Assembly: GCA_934091015.1 (NCBI GenBank)
Contig: CAKOKM010000018.1
Coordinates: 1 to 24,964 of the forward strand
DNA from: an uncultured Bacilli bacterium
Lineage (GTDB): Bacteria; Bacillota_I; Bacilli_A; RF39; UBA660
Length of the DNA stretch: 24,964 nucleotides
Reading direction: 5' to 3'
The notes below the pieces were generated by a model. The model worked only from the letters and a program-made list of their open reading frames with translations. It did not search any database and had not been told where the DNA came from. Shown here in pieces: positions 15,501-23,003 of this stretch (positions within the stretch are counted from its first letter, which is position 1; every line of letters starts with the position of its first letter). The position numbers and the translations under genes were made by a program.

Positions 15501-16245
15501 TGGCTTCTCCTATTAATTTTAAAAAGGCATCTCTAATGTTGGTGGTGTTAGTATTTTTTAAAATTTCTTCACTTTTTCCATAGGCGATAACTTTACCTTT
15601 GTTAATAAGTAATAGTTTATCACAGATGTTTTCTGCTTCTTCCATGTAATGGGTTGAATACAATATGCATTTGCCTTTAGTTTTTTCATCGTTAATAAAA
15701 TCTAAAATGGTTTTACTAGAAATAACATCTAAACCACTTGTTGCTTCATCTAATATATAATATTTAGGGTTATGAACTAGGCAACGAGCAATACATGTTC
15801 TTTGGTACTGACCAGTAGATAAACTTTCAATTCTTTGATAAGCGAATGATTCCATATTAAATCTTTTAATAATATCATTTATGATTTTTTCTAATTTATC
15901 TTTAGGAACTTCATAATATTCACCGCACATTTTTAGTAATTCATAGGGTGATATATCCTTATATAATTTAGTATTTCCTGACATGAATGCAATATTTTTC
16001 TTAATTGTTTCATTATTTTTTTGATAGTTCATGTTGTCAATTAAAATCTCGCCACTATCTGGTTTCATAATGCCTGATATCATTCTAAGTAATGTTGTTT
16101 TCCCTGCTCCATTTGGTCCTAGAATACCTAATACTTCACCTTCCATAGCAGTAAATGAAATATTATTATCAGCAAGAAATGTTTCTATTTTATTTTGGTT
16201 GTTTTTCTTTTGAAAACTTTTAGTTATGTTTTTTATTTCAATCAT
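15493..16245 (-). CDS. natA: ABC transporter ATP-binding protein, NatA-like
   Basis: A 250-residue ATPase. Walker A GPNGAGKT is at 43-50, the signature is LSTGQYQR (142-149; Thr instead of the usual second Gly region), Walker B is YYILDEATSGLD (162-173) and the switch His is His199 in STHYMEEAE. The EATSGLD and THYMEEAE blocks are those of the NatA/DrrA-type ABC-2 ATPases. AAGGAG is five bases before the ATG. It heads the operon natA-natB-pepO behind a promoter that overlaps a perfect palindrome. A GntR/YtrA-type repressor commonly controls such operons, but no regulator gene is next to this one. Confidence 0.92.
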   Translation of the reverse strand: MIEIKNITKSFQKKNNQNKIETFLADNNISFTAMEGEVLGILGPNGAGKTTLLRMISGIMKPDSGEILIDNMNYQKNNETIKKNIAFMSGNTKLYKDISPYELLKMCGEYYEVPKDKLEKIINDIIKRFNMESFAYQRIESLSTGQYQRTCIARCLVHNPKYYILDEATSGLDVISSKTILDFINDEKTKGKCILYSTHYMEEAENICDKLLLINKGKVIAYGKSEEILKNTNTTNIRDAFLKLIGEANE

Positions 16246-16261
16246 GTTAACTCCTTTTTAC

Positions 16262-16290
16262 TATATACAAGTATATCATTTTGTAGACAA
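16262..16290 (-). promoter_or_regulatory. Promoter of natA-natB-pepO with palindrome over the -10
   Basis: Minus-strand TTGTCT (16285-16290), 17-base spacer, TATATA (16262-16267). The perfect palindrome ATATAC-AA-GTATAT (16263-16276) covers the -10 and the downstream end of the spacer, a natural place for a repressor. Confidence 0.6.
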
Positions 16291-16320
16291 AATAAAAAGA
16301 ATTATTGTGTATAATTCTTT
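16289..16320 (-). terminator. Terminator of the AAA+ ATPase gene
   Basis: Perfect 10-bp stem AAAGAATTAT / ATAATTCTTT (16296-16305 and 16311-16320) with a 5-base loop and a T-rich tail on the minus strand. It lies 13 bases after the gene and directly before the natA promoter. Confidence 0.8.
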
Positions 16321-16332
16321 GTTAATAACTTG

Positions 16333-17337
16333 TTAGATTTCAACATTTTCTTGTTCTAACATATCTTTAAATTGTACTTTAAATTTTTCAATTTCTTTCT
16401 TTAAACTATCAGGATAAATATTTTTAGCATTTTTAACTGCTTCATAAATATGTTTAATTCTTACTTCAGGTGAGTTTTCGAACACAGCATAGCTAAAAGC
16501 ATTAGCAAGTAGTGTTAAAGTTATATCTGGATATCTACTAGAAATTTCGTATACTCTTTTATATTCACTTGTCATGTCTACTAAAAATGCGAATATTTTT
16601 TCTTTTTGGAAATCTGTATAAGCAAGTTTTACGCCCATTTTCTTTTCGAATTTAGGATATGTTCCCATAAGAATTTTTACAACTGTTTCAGGATCACTTT
16701 CGGCAATATCTATTTTAATAAATCTACGAAGGAACGCTCTATCTCTTAGGATGTATGCTTCATATTCTTCGGTTGTTGTTGCACCTATCATTTTAATAGT
16801 TCCACGATCTAAGAATGGTTTTAACATATTAGCAAAATCGATGTTGTTATTTGGATTTTTATTAACTAATAAGTGTACTTCATCAATAAATAGAATGGTA
16901 TTTGTTTTAGTTTTTAATTCATTAAGTAATATTTCTAATCTAGCATCGGTATTACCATTTTCGGTTGTGCTACCTAAAAGAGATGTAATGTTGATTTTAA
17001 TAATACTCCATCCTTCAAGGGCTTTAGGAATATCTCCTTTTTGGATGCGATAAGCAAGTCCTTCTACTAATGCAGTTTTACCTATACCTGGTTTACCTGT
17101 TAATAATGCGGCTTTATCAGGAGTAATTAGGGCTAAAATCATTTCATTAATTTCTTTATCTCTTCCTATTGACGGATTCGTAATATATTCTTTTTTAGTT
17201 AAATCTTCACCATATCTTTCAAGTATGCTTATTTTATTTTCTGGATTTGTTTCATTATTTTTTTGTTCATCATTATTTGGTTCAGTTGTTAATGTTTCGA
17301 TATTTTCATCTAAAGTTTCTAATGTTTCCACTTTCAT
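16333..17337 (-). CDS. Orphan single AAA+ module related to ClpA/ClpB first ATPase domain
   Basis: A 334-residue AAA+ ATPase matching only the D1 ring of ClpA/B/C proteins. Residues 1-40 are a low-complexity, acidic, Asn-rich tail. Then comes NPSIGRDKEINEMI (54-67), Walker A GKPGIGKT (81-88), Walker B ILFIDEVH (148-155), sensor-1 GATTTEEYEAYI, arginine finger region RDRAFLRRF, and a helical lid to the end. The N-domain with two Clp repeats, the middle coiled coil and the whole D2 domain are absent, and no ClpP-binding loop is visible. Two starts are possible: ATG 17337 has its GGAG only two bases away, while GTG 17331 has it eight bases away. It has its own promoter and terminator, so it is a free-standing gene. 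Its client is unknown. Confidence 0.85.
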   Translation of the reverse strand: MKVETLETLDENIETLTTEPNNDEQKNNETNPENKISILERYGEDLTKKEYITNPSIGRDKEINEMILALITPDKAALLTGKPGIGKTALVEGLAYRIQKGDIPKALEGWSIIKINITSLLGSTTENGNTDARLEILLNELKTKTNTILFIDEVHLLVNKNPNNNIDFANMLKPFLDRGTIKMIGATTTEEYEAYILRDRAFLRRFIKIDIAESDPETVVKILMGTYPKFEKKMGVKLAYTDFQKEKIFAFLVDMTSEYKRVYEISSRYPDITLTLLANAFSYAVFENSPEVRIKHIYEAVKNAKNIYPDSLKKEIEKFKVQFKDMLEQENVEI

Positions 17338-17359
17338 TACTCCTTTTTTAACGTAGTTT

Positions 17360-17388
17360 ATTATATCTAATTGTGATTAAAATGGCAA
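17360..17388 (-). promoter_or_regulatory. Promoter of the AAA+ gene, -35 inside the yitT end
   Basis: Minus-strand TTGCCA (17383-17388) lies in the last codons of the YitT-family gene, followed by a 17-base spacer and a perfect TATAAT (17360-17365). Confidence 0.75.
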
Positions 17389-18282
17389 TATTTTCCTACT
17401 ATAACCATTTTGGATTGCATAACAGTCATGGGCGGCAATAAATGCTTTGCTATCATATTTTAAGATTTGATATTTAAAATTATAATATTCATCGAATGGA
17501 AGAATCACTAATAATGTTGGTTCTTTATTAATAAATATTCCACCTTTATTACCAATTTCGGTTACGCCTAATTTTAAATCGTTAACAATGTATTTTTCTA
17601 AATTTTTCCAGTTTTTACTTTTAATATATATCATTTTGCTATCATTTACTCCTAACATGATTATATCAATCATTTTTGATGAAATAGTTAGAATAAATAT
17701 AGCATAGATTGTTTTGGTTATACCAAACAGGAAGGCACCACTCATTATAATAAATGTGTTAATAATACTATTGCACTGGCCAATAGGGATTTTAAAATAC
17801 TTGTTTAAGATAGATGCTAATATATCTGAGCCACCTGTATTAAATCCGGAACGATATATAATACCATTAGCAATTCCAATTGATATGGAAGATACTAAAA
17901 TAATCAAAAATTCATTTTTTAAATAGCCTTGAAGACTATAAGAAAATGTACTAGTAAATGAGATTAAAAGGGTAAATATTGCTGCGCCAACTATAGTATA
18001 TATAGCCTTATCTTTACCTAGAATAAAATAAGATATTATTACTAAAACAAGTGTACATATGTTGATAATTATGGATGTTTGTAATCCGGTTAATTCTTTA
18101 ATTACAATTGCTAGACCACTCATCCCACCAATAACAATACTGTTTGGTACTAAAAAGGTATTGTAAATTATTCCATATAAAAATGATGCTAAAGTAAAAA
18201 ATATAAGTCTGATAAAAAAATTTTTTCTATCTACTTCATTGATAATACTTATTTTTTTATGAAATAATTTAAATCTTTTCAT
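17377..18282 (-). CDS. YitT-family (DUF161/DUF2179) membrane protein
   Basis: A 301-residue integral membrane protein of the YitT family. The family hallmarks are FLVPNSIVIGGMSGLAIVI near the first TM, RSGFNTGGSDILASIL in the middle, and KIPIGQCNSIINTFII. There are five to six TM segments over residues about 25-200 and a C-terminal cytosolic DUF2179 domain (about 205-295). I chose ATG 18282 with AAGGTG six bases upstream; GTG 18291 is less likely. The physiological role of the family is not firmly known. Two TATAAT boxes lie in the 60 bases before the start but neither has a clear -35. The gene lies downstream of the tuf terminator and upstream of the AAA+ gene. Confidence 0.9.
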   Translation of the reverse strand: MKRFKLFHKKISIINEVDRKNFFIRLIFFTLASFLYGIIYNTFLVPNSIVIGGMSGLAIVIKELTGLQTSIIINICTLVLVIISYFILGKDKAIYTIVGAAIFTLLISFTSTFSYSLQGYLKNEFLIILVSSISIGIANGIIYRSGFNTGGSDILASILNKYFKIPIGQCNSIINTFIIMSGAFLFGITKTIYAIFILTISSKMIDIIMLGVNDSKMIYIKSKNWKNLEKYIVNDLKLGVTEIGNKGGIFINKEPTLLVILPFDEYYNFKYQILKYDSKAFIAAHDCYAIQNGYSRKILPF

Positions 18283-18330
18283 ATGATACACCTTATTATA
18301 ATATTACTATTTTTTTGAATTATAGTAAAG

Positions 18331-18353
18331 AAAAAAACACCCAAAGGTGTTTT
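18331..18353 (-). terminator. Terminator of the str operon
   Basis: 8-bp stem AAAACACC / GGTGTTTT (18334-18341 and 18346-18353), loop CAAA, then seven T's on the minus strand. It lies 9 bases after the tuf stop codon. Confidence 0.9.
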
Positions 18354-18361
18354 AAATGTTA

Positions 18362-19543
18362 TTATTCAATGATTTCAGTAACTGTACCAGCACCAACTGT
18401 ACGTCCACCTTCACGAATTGAGAACTTAGTTCCATTTTCTAAGGCAACGTTAGCAATTAATTCAACTGTCATTTCTACGTTATCACCAGGCATAACCATT
18501 TCAACTCCTTGAGGAAGTTCAATTACACCAGTAACATCAGTAGTTCTGAAGTAGAATTGTGGTCTGTAGTTTGAGAAGAATGGAGTATGACGTCCACCTT
18601 CTTCTTTAGATAATACATATACAGAAGCTTTGAATTTTTTATGAGGATGTACTGAACCTGGTTTAGCTAATACTTGTCCACGTTCAACGTCTTCTCTATT
18701 GATACCACGAAGTAAAACTCCAGCGTTATCTCCAGCTTCAGCATAATCTAAAGATTTTCTGAACATTTCGATACCAGTAACAACTGTCTTTCTTGTATCT
18801 TTTAATCCAACGATTTCAACTTCGTCGTTAAGATTTAATCTACCTCTTTCAACACGTCCAGTAACAACTGTACCACGTCCTGAAATTGTAAATACGTCTT
18901 CAATACTCATTAAGAAAGGTTTGTCAGTATCTCTATCAGGAGTTGGGATGTAATCATCAACAGCAGCCATTAAGTCTTTGATAGCTTGAACGCTTGCTGG
19001 ATCTCCTTCTAATGCTTTTAATGCAGATCCTCTAATAATAGGGCATTCTGAATCAAAACCATATTCTCCTAATAATTCTCTAATTTCCATTTCTACTAGG
19101 TCTAGTAATTCTGGATCATCAACTTGATCACATTTGTTCATGAATACTACGATTCTTGGAACTCCAACTTGACGAGCAAGTAAGATATGTTCTCTAGTTT
19201 GTGGCATAGGACCATCTGCAGCTGAAACAACTAAGATAGCTCCATCCATTTGTGCAGCACCAGTGATCATGTTCTTAACATAGTCAGCATGTCCTGGGCA
19301 GTCTACGTGAGCATAGTGACGTTTGTCAGTTTCATACTCAACGTGAGCAGTATTAATAGTAATACCTCTTTCTCTTTCTTCAGGGGCTTTATCGATATTT
19401 GCATAATCAACAAAGTCTGCTTTTCCTTCATCATGTAAAACCTTTGTAATTGCAGCAGTTAATGTTGTTTTACCATGGTCTACGTGTCCAATAGTACCAA
19501 TATTAACATGTGGTTTACTACGATCAAATTTTTCTTTTGCCAT
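18362..19543 (-). CDS. tuf: Elongation factor Tu
   Basis: A 393-residue EF-Tu, the GTPase that delivers aminoacyl-tRNA to the ribosomal A site. G1 GHVDHGKT is at 19-26, switch I includes RGITINTAHVEY, G3 is DCPGH, G4 NKCD, and G5 SALKALEG. Domain 2 (VFTISGRGTVVTGRVERG) and domain 3 (RPQFYFRTTDVTG, REGGRTVGAGTVTEIIE) are complete and of normal length. GGAGG precedes the ATG by about nine bases. It is the last gene of rpsL-rpsG-fusA-tuf, and a good internal promoter in the 78-base gap before it should raise its output over the rest of the operon. Its codons are more GC-rich and regular than its neighbours, as expected for a very highly expressed gene. Confidence 0.99.
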   Translation of the reverse strand: MAKEKFDRSKPHVNIGTIGHVDHGKTTLTAAITKVLHDEGKADFVDYANIDKAPEERERGITINTAHVEYETDKRHYAHVDCPGHADYVKNMITGAAQMDGAILVVSAADGPMPQTREHILLARQVGVPRIVVFMNKCDQVDDPELLDLVEMEIRELLGEYGFDSECPIIRGSALKALEGDPASVQAIKDLMAAVDDYIPTPDRDTDKPFLMSIEDVFTISGRGTVVTGRVERGRLNLNDEVEIVGLKDTRKTVVTGIEMFRKSLDYAEAGDNAGVLLRGINREDVERGQVLAKPGSVHPHKKFKASVYVLSKEEGGRHTPFFSNYRPQFYFRTTDVTGVIELPQGVEMVMPGDNVEMTVELIANVALENGTKFSIREGGRTVGAGTVTEIIE

Positions 19544-19581
19544 TTTATTTTTCCTCCTATTTCTTTTCTTTCTATAAAATT

Positions 19582-19610
19582 ATTTTATCTAATTCTTGAA
19601 CATTATTCAA
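19582..19610 (-). promoter_or_regulatory. Internal promoter for tuf
   Basis: Minus-strand TTGAAT (19605-19610), 17-base spacer, TAAAAT (19582-19587). The -35 lies within a small inverted repeat CTTGAA-CATTA-TTCAAG (19595-19611), and the -10 within a second, ATAAAAT-T-ATTTTAT (19574-19588). Confidence 0.6.
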
Positions 19611-19621
19611 GTATTATTTAA

Positions 19622-21694
19622 TTAATTTACGCTGTTTTTCTTAATGATTTCTTCAGCGATTGATTTTGGAACTTCTTCATAATGATCTTTTTCCATTTGG
19701 AAGTTAGCACGTCCTTGTGTATTACTTCTTAAATCAGTCATGTAACCAAACATTTCTGATAGCGGAACAAGAGCAATTATTCTGATTGAGTTTCCAATTG
19801 ATTCTTGTCCTAGTGGTCTACCACGACGAGAAGTTAAATCTCCCATTACATTACCCATGTATTCTTCTGGAGTATCAACTACTACCTTCATGATAGGTTC
19901 TAGAAGTACTGCTTTACATTTTTCTTTAGCAGCTTTTAATGCCATTGATGCAGCAATTTTGAAGGCCATTTCTGATGAGTCTACATCATGATATGATCCA
20001 TCAAATAATGTTGCTTTAACATCAACCATTGGATAACCAGCAAGGATACCACCAGCCATAGCTTCTTGTAATCCTTTATCTGTTACTGGAATATATTCAC
20101 GTGGAACAACTCCACCAACGATTGCATCAACGAATTCATAACCTTTTCCTGGATTTGGTTCAAATTTAACCCAAACATGTCCGTATTGTCCACGTCCACC
20201 TGATTGTTTGATATATTTACCTTCACAATCTCCAGCAACTGTGATAGTTTCACGGTATGCAACTTGTGGTCTACCTTGGTTAACTTCTACACCAAATTCT
20301 CTTCTCATTCTATCGATAATAATATCTAAGTGTAATTCACCCATACCTGATAATACAGTTTGACCTGTTTCAGTATCAGTTTTAACTCTTAATGTAGGAT
20401 CTTCTTCAACAAGTTTTTGAATAGCAATTGCCATTTTATCTTGATCATTTTTAGATTTAGCTTCAATTGCAATATCAATAACTGGTTCTGGGAATTCCAT
20501 ACCTTTCATCTTAGCAAATGCTTTTTCATCACATAATGTATCAGCAGTTGTAGTATTTTTTAAACCTACTGCAGCTGCGATTTCACCAGCATAAACTTCA
20601 GTGATTTCTTTACGTTGATTTGCATGCATTTGTAAGATACGTCCGATTCTTTCTTTAACTCCTTTAGTTGAGTTAAGTACATATGAACCTGCTTTTAACA
20701 CACCAGAGTAAACTCTGAAAAATGATAAACGTCCAACGAATGGGTCTGTCATAATTTTGAATGCTAGAGCAGTAAATGGTTCAGAATCACTTGGATGTCT
20801 CTTAATATCATTTCCATCTTTATCTACGCAATCAATTGCTTCGACATCTGTAGGTGCTGGTAAATAATCAATAACAGCATCTAATAACGCATGAGTACCT
20901 TTGTTTCCTAAGGCATCAGCACATAATACAGGGAAGAATTCAACAGCTAATGTTGCTTTTCTAATAGCACTCTTTAATTCAGCAACAGAAATTTCTCCAC
21001 CTTCTAAATATTTTTCCATTAAAGCATCATCGAATTCAACAACTGATTCTAATAGAATAGTTCTGTATTCTTCAGCTTTATCTTGCATATCAGTAGGAAT
21101 TGGAATTTCTGTAACTTGTTGTTGTTCAGTTCCATCATACTCATATGCTTTCATTTCAACTAAATCAATATATCCAGTAAAATGATCTTCAGCACCAATT
21201 GGTAACATGATTGCAGCAGCGTTAGCGCCTAATCTATCTTTAATAGTTTTTAAACTATAATAATAGTCTGCACCCATTTTTTCCATTTTGTTTGCGCAAA
21301 TCATTCTTGGAACTTTATATTCATTAGCTTGTCTCCAAACTGTTTCAGTTTGTGGTTCTACACCAGCTTGAGCATCTATAAGCGCAATAGCACCATCTAA
21401 TACTCTTAAACTTCTTTGAACTTCAATTGTGAAGTCTACGTGTCCTGGTGTATCGATTATATTAAGTCTATAACCTTTCCAGTGTGCAGTAGTTGCAGCA
21501 CTTGTGATTGTGATACCTCTTTCTTGTTCTTGGGCCATCCAGTCCATTTGAGATTCACCATCATGTGTTTCACCTATTTTATGAGTGATACCTGTTAAGA
21601 ATAAAATTCTTTCAGTTGTAGTAGTTTTACCGGCATCAATGTGAGCCATTATACCGATATTTCTTAGTTTATCTATTGAAACGTCTCTTGCCAT
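19622..21694 (-). CDS. fusA: Elongation factor G
   Basis: A 690-residue EF-G, the GTPase that drives translocation and, with RRF, ribosome recycling. G1 AHIDAGKT is at 17-24, switch I includes ERGITITSAATT, and G3 DTPGH is at 81-85. Domain II starts around FTALAFKIMTDPFVGRLSFFRVYSG; domain IV has GGVVPREYIPVTDKGLQEAM; domain V has the usual MFGYMTDLRSNTQGRA. All five domains are present and length is normal. Unusually the G4 guanine-specificity motif at 135-138 reads NKME (GAA codon), where nearly all EF-G have NKMD. It starts six bases after the rpsG stop, with the ribosome binding site overlapping that stop, so it is translationally coupled. Confidence 0.99.
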   Translation of the reverse strand: MARDVSIDKLRNIGIMAHIDAGKTTTTERILFLTGITHKIGETHDGESQMDWMAQEQERGITITSAATTAHWKGYRLNIIDTPGHVDFTIEVQRSLRVLDGAIALIDAQAGVEPQTETVWRQANEYKVPRMICANKMEKMGADYYYSLKTIKDRLGANAAAIMLPIGAEDHFTGYIDLVEMKAYEYDGTEQQQVTEIPIPTDMQDKAEEYRTILLESVVEFDDALMEKYLEGGEISVAELKSAIRKATLAVEFFPVLCADALGNKGTHALLDAVIDYLPAPTDVEAIDCVDKDGNDIKRHPSDSEPFTALAFKIMTDPFVGRLSFFRVYSGVLKAGSYVLNSTKGVKERIGRILQMHANQRKEITEVYAGEIAAAVGLKNTTTADTLCDEKAFAKMKGMEFPEPVIDIAIEAKSKNDQDKMAIAIQKLVEEDPTLRVKTDTETGQTVLSGMGELHLDIIIDRMRREFGVEVNQGRPQVAYRETITVAGDCEGKYIKQSGGRGQYGHVWVKFEPNPGKGYEFVDAIVGGVVPREYIPVTDKGLQEAMAGGILAGYPMVDVKATLFDGSYHDVDSSEMAFKIAASMALKAAKEKCKAVLLEPIMKVVVDTPEEYMGNVMGDLTSRRGRPLGQESIGNSIRIIALVPLSEMFGYMTDLRSNTQGRANFQMEKDHYEEVPKSIAEEIIKKNSVN

Positions 21695-21700
21695 AGTAAC

Positions 21701-22168
21701 CTACCATCTATAATGAGCAAATGCTTTATTTGCTTCAGCCATCTTATGAGTATCTTCTCTTTTCTTAGCAGCTCCACCAACACCATTTGATGCATCGATG
21801 ATTTCAGCAGCTAATTTGTTTGCCATTCCTCTTCCTGGTCTTAATCTTGAATAATTGATTAAGTAACGAAGAGCAAGTGTTTGTCCTCTTGTTTCACTAA
21901 CTTCAATTGGAACTTGAACGTTAGATCCACCAACACGACGTGATTTTACTTCTAATGCAGGAGTTATATTTTCCATTGCTTTAGTGAAAACTTCCATCGG
22001 ATCTTTATTTGTTTGTTCTTTTATTTTATCAAATGCCTCATTAACAATTCTTGTAGCTGTACCTTTTTTACCGTCATTCATAACAGCATTAATTAATTTA
22101 GTAACAACTTTTGAATTATATATAGGATCTGGTAAAACATCACGTTTAATTGCACGTCTTTTACGCAT
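21701..22168 (-). CDS. rpsG: 30S ribosomal protein S7
   Basis: A 155-residue S7 that nucleates the 3' major (head) domain of 16S rRNA. The N-terminal RKRRAIKRDVLPDPIYNS, the SRRVGGSNVQVPIEV beta-hairpin and the C-terminal THKMAEANKAFAHYRW are all characteristic. AAGGAGG lies in the 20-base gap after rpsL. In E. coli S7 represses this operon from the rpsL-rpsG gap; here that gap is far too short for such a structure, so any S7 feedback would have to act elsewhere, possibly on the rpsL leader. Confidence 0.99.
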   Translation of the reverse strand: MRKRRAIKRDVLPDPIYNSKVVTKLINAVMNDGKKGTATRIVNEAFDKIKEQTNKDPMEVFTKAMENITPALEVKSRRVGGSNVQVPIEVSETRGQTLALRYLINYSRLRPGRGMANKLAAEIIDASNGVGGAAKKREDTHKMAEANKAFAHYRW

Positions 22169-22188
22169 ATTTTTTCCTCCTTATTTAA

Positions 22189-22605
22189 CTATTTTTTCTT
22201 TGGTTTTTTAGTACCATATTTACTTCTTGATTGTTTACGGTCATTAACACCTTGAGTGTCTAATGTACCACGAACAATGTGATAACGTACACCGATAAGG
22301 TCTTTAACACGTCCACCACGAACTAAAACAACACTATGTTCTTGTAAGTTATGTCCTTCACCTGGAATATAAGTATCTACTTCACGACCATTTGATAATC
22401 TTACACGAGCATATTTTCTTAATGCTGAGTTTGGTTTCTTTGGAGTTTTTGTACCAACACGAGTACATACACCTCTCATTTGTGGATGATCAGTTGCTGT
22501 AGTTTTTCTTTCCATACTATTAAAACCGATGTTTAATACAGGACTCTTTTTCTTTTTAGTTTTGTTTTTTCTTCTTGTCTTAACTAATTGGTTTATTGTA
22601 GGCAT
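22189..22605 (-). CDS. rpsL: 30S ribosomal protein S12
   Basis: A 138-residue S12, the decoding-centre protein. The length equals that of B. subtilis S12. TPKKPNSALRK (54-64) keeps Lys56 and Lys57, the streptomycin-contact loop, and Lys101 and Asp102 (the residue that is methylthiolated in E. coli) are kept. The second loop, however, reads GGRVKDLIGVRYHIVRG, with Ile104 (ATC codon) where Pro is almost invariant (VKDLPGVRYH). In E. coli changes of this Pro (residue 90/91) alter streptomycin response and accuracy. AAGGAAG lies seven bases before the ATG. It is first in the str operon behind a strong promoter and a structured leader. Confidence 0.98.
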   Translation of the reverse strand: MPTINQLVKTRRKNKTKKKKSPVLNIGFNSMERKTTATDHPQMRGVCTRVGTKTPKKPNSALRKYARVRLSNGREVDTYIPGEGHNLQEHSVVLVRGGRVKDLIGVRYHIVRGTLDTQGVNDRKQSRSKYGTKKPKKK

Positions 22606-22622
22606 TTTAATACTTCCTTTCT

Positions 22623-22682
22623 ATACACACATCCCGGTGTGTTGTATTACTCATAAATCAAGGTTCTATGCGACATAGAACC
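22623..22682 (-). promoter_or_regulatory. Structured 5' leader of the str operon
   Basis: Two hairpins lie between the promoter and rpsL. The distal one is a perfect 9-bp stem GGTTCTATG / CATAGAACC with a 3-base loop (22662-22682). The proximal one (22623-22647) pairs ATACACACA with TGTGTTGTAT with one bulged T and a 6-base CCGGGA-type loop; it ends two bases before the rpsL ribosome binding site region. Neither is followed by a T-tract, so they are not terminators. They could be an autoregulatory r-protein site or mRNA-stabilising structures. Confidence 0.5.
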
Positions 22683-22702
22683 AAAATTTAAAATGCAAAT
22701 AT

Positions 22703-22731
22703 AATATACCACTTGACTATTGTAGTGTCAA
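22703..22731 (-). promoter_or_regulatory. Strong promoter of the str operon
   Basis: Minus-strand consensus TTGACA (22726-22731), 17-base spacer, TATATT (22703-22708), about 98 bases before rpsL. The -35 and spacer contain an inverted repeat CTTGAC (22712-22717) / GTCAAG (22727-22732) with 9 bases between, which could bind a regulator. Confidence 0.85.
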
Positions 22732-22838
22732 GCATAAGTTTGATGTTTTGTTTAAAAAAATATTATATGAATTTTCGCTATTTTAATATTAACTTATTAT
22801 TTTATTATTTGATATTCTATTACTCAAGGAACATTTAA

Positions 22839-22868
22839 TTGTTTAGGTGATTACTTTATTTCTATATT
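22839..22868 (+). promoter_or_regulatory. Possible promoter of the 31-residue peptide gene
   Basis: TTGTTT (22839-22844), 18-base spacer, TATATT (22863-22868), 24 bases before the ATG. A weaker alternative, TTAACT (22789-22794) with TATTCT (22813-22818), would start transcription at the edge of the inverted repeat and include both arms in the mRNA. Confidence 0.35.
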
Positions 22869-22892
22869 TTTATATGAAATGAGGTGGTCGTT

Positions 22893-22988
22893 ATGAATAA
22901 AAATTTATTATATTTTATAATTGTTAATTTATTTATAATTGTTTTTGTTTTACTTTTTATCATTATTAAAATGATTGGGTTAAAATAA
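22893..22988 (+). CDS. 31-residue hydrophobic membrane peptide
   Basis: ATG 22893 is preceded at four bases by GAGGTGG, a strong ribosome binding site, and the frame runs 31 codons to TAA. The peptide is almost entirely one TM helix (about residues 5-26, rich in Ile, Leu, Phe and Val) with Lys at both ends (MNKN start, KMIGLK end). The size, composition and single helix resemble the toxins of type I toxin-antitoxin loci (Fst, TxpA, BsrG, Ldr classes), but sequence identity to any of these is not apparent to me. A terminator hairpin follows, and the gene lies inside a long inverted repeat. It is the only plus-strand gene between the minus-strand str operon and murB. No antitoxin RNA promoter is proven. 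Confidence 0.5.
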   Translation: MNKNLLYFIIVNLFIIVFVLLFIIIKMIGLK

Positions 22989-23003
22989 AAACACCATAAA
23001 CAC

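Noticed and set aside
18315..18512. Plus-strand frame across the tuf terminator
   Set aside because: Antisense shadow of tuf and its terminator with no ribosome binding site.
20901..21185. 94-codon plus-strand frame opposite fusA
   Set aside because: Antisense of a highly conserved gene with biased codons; typical shadow frame.
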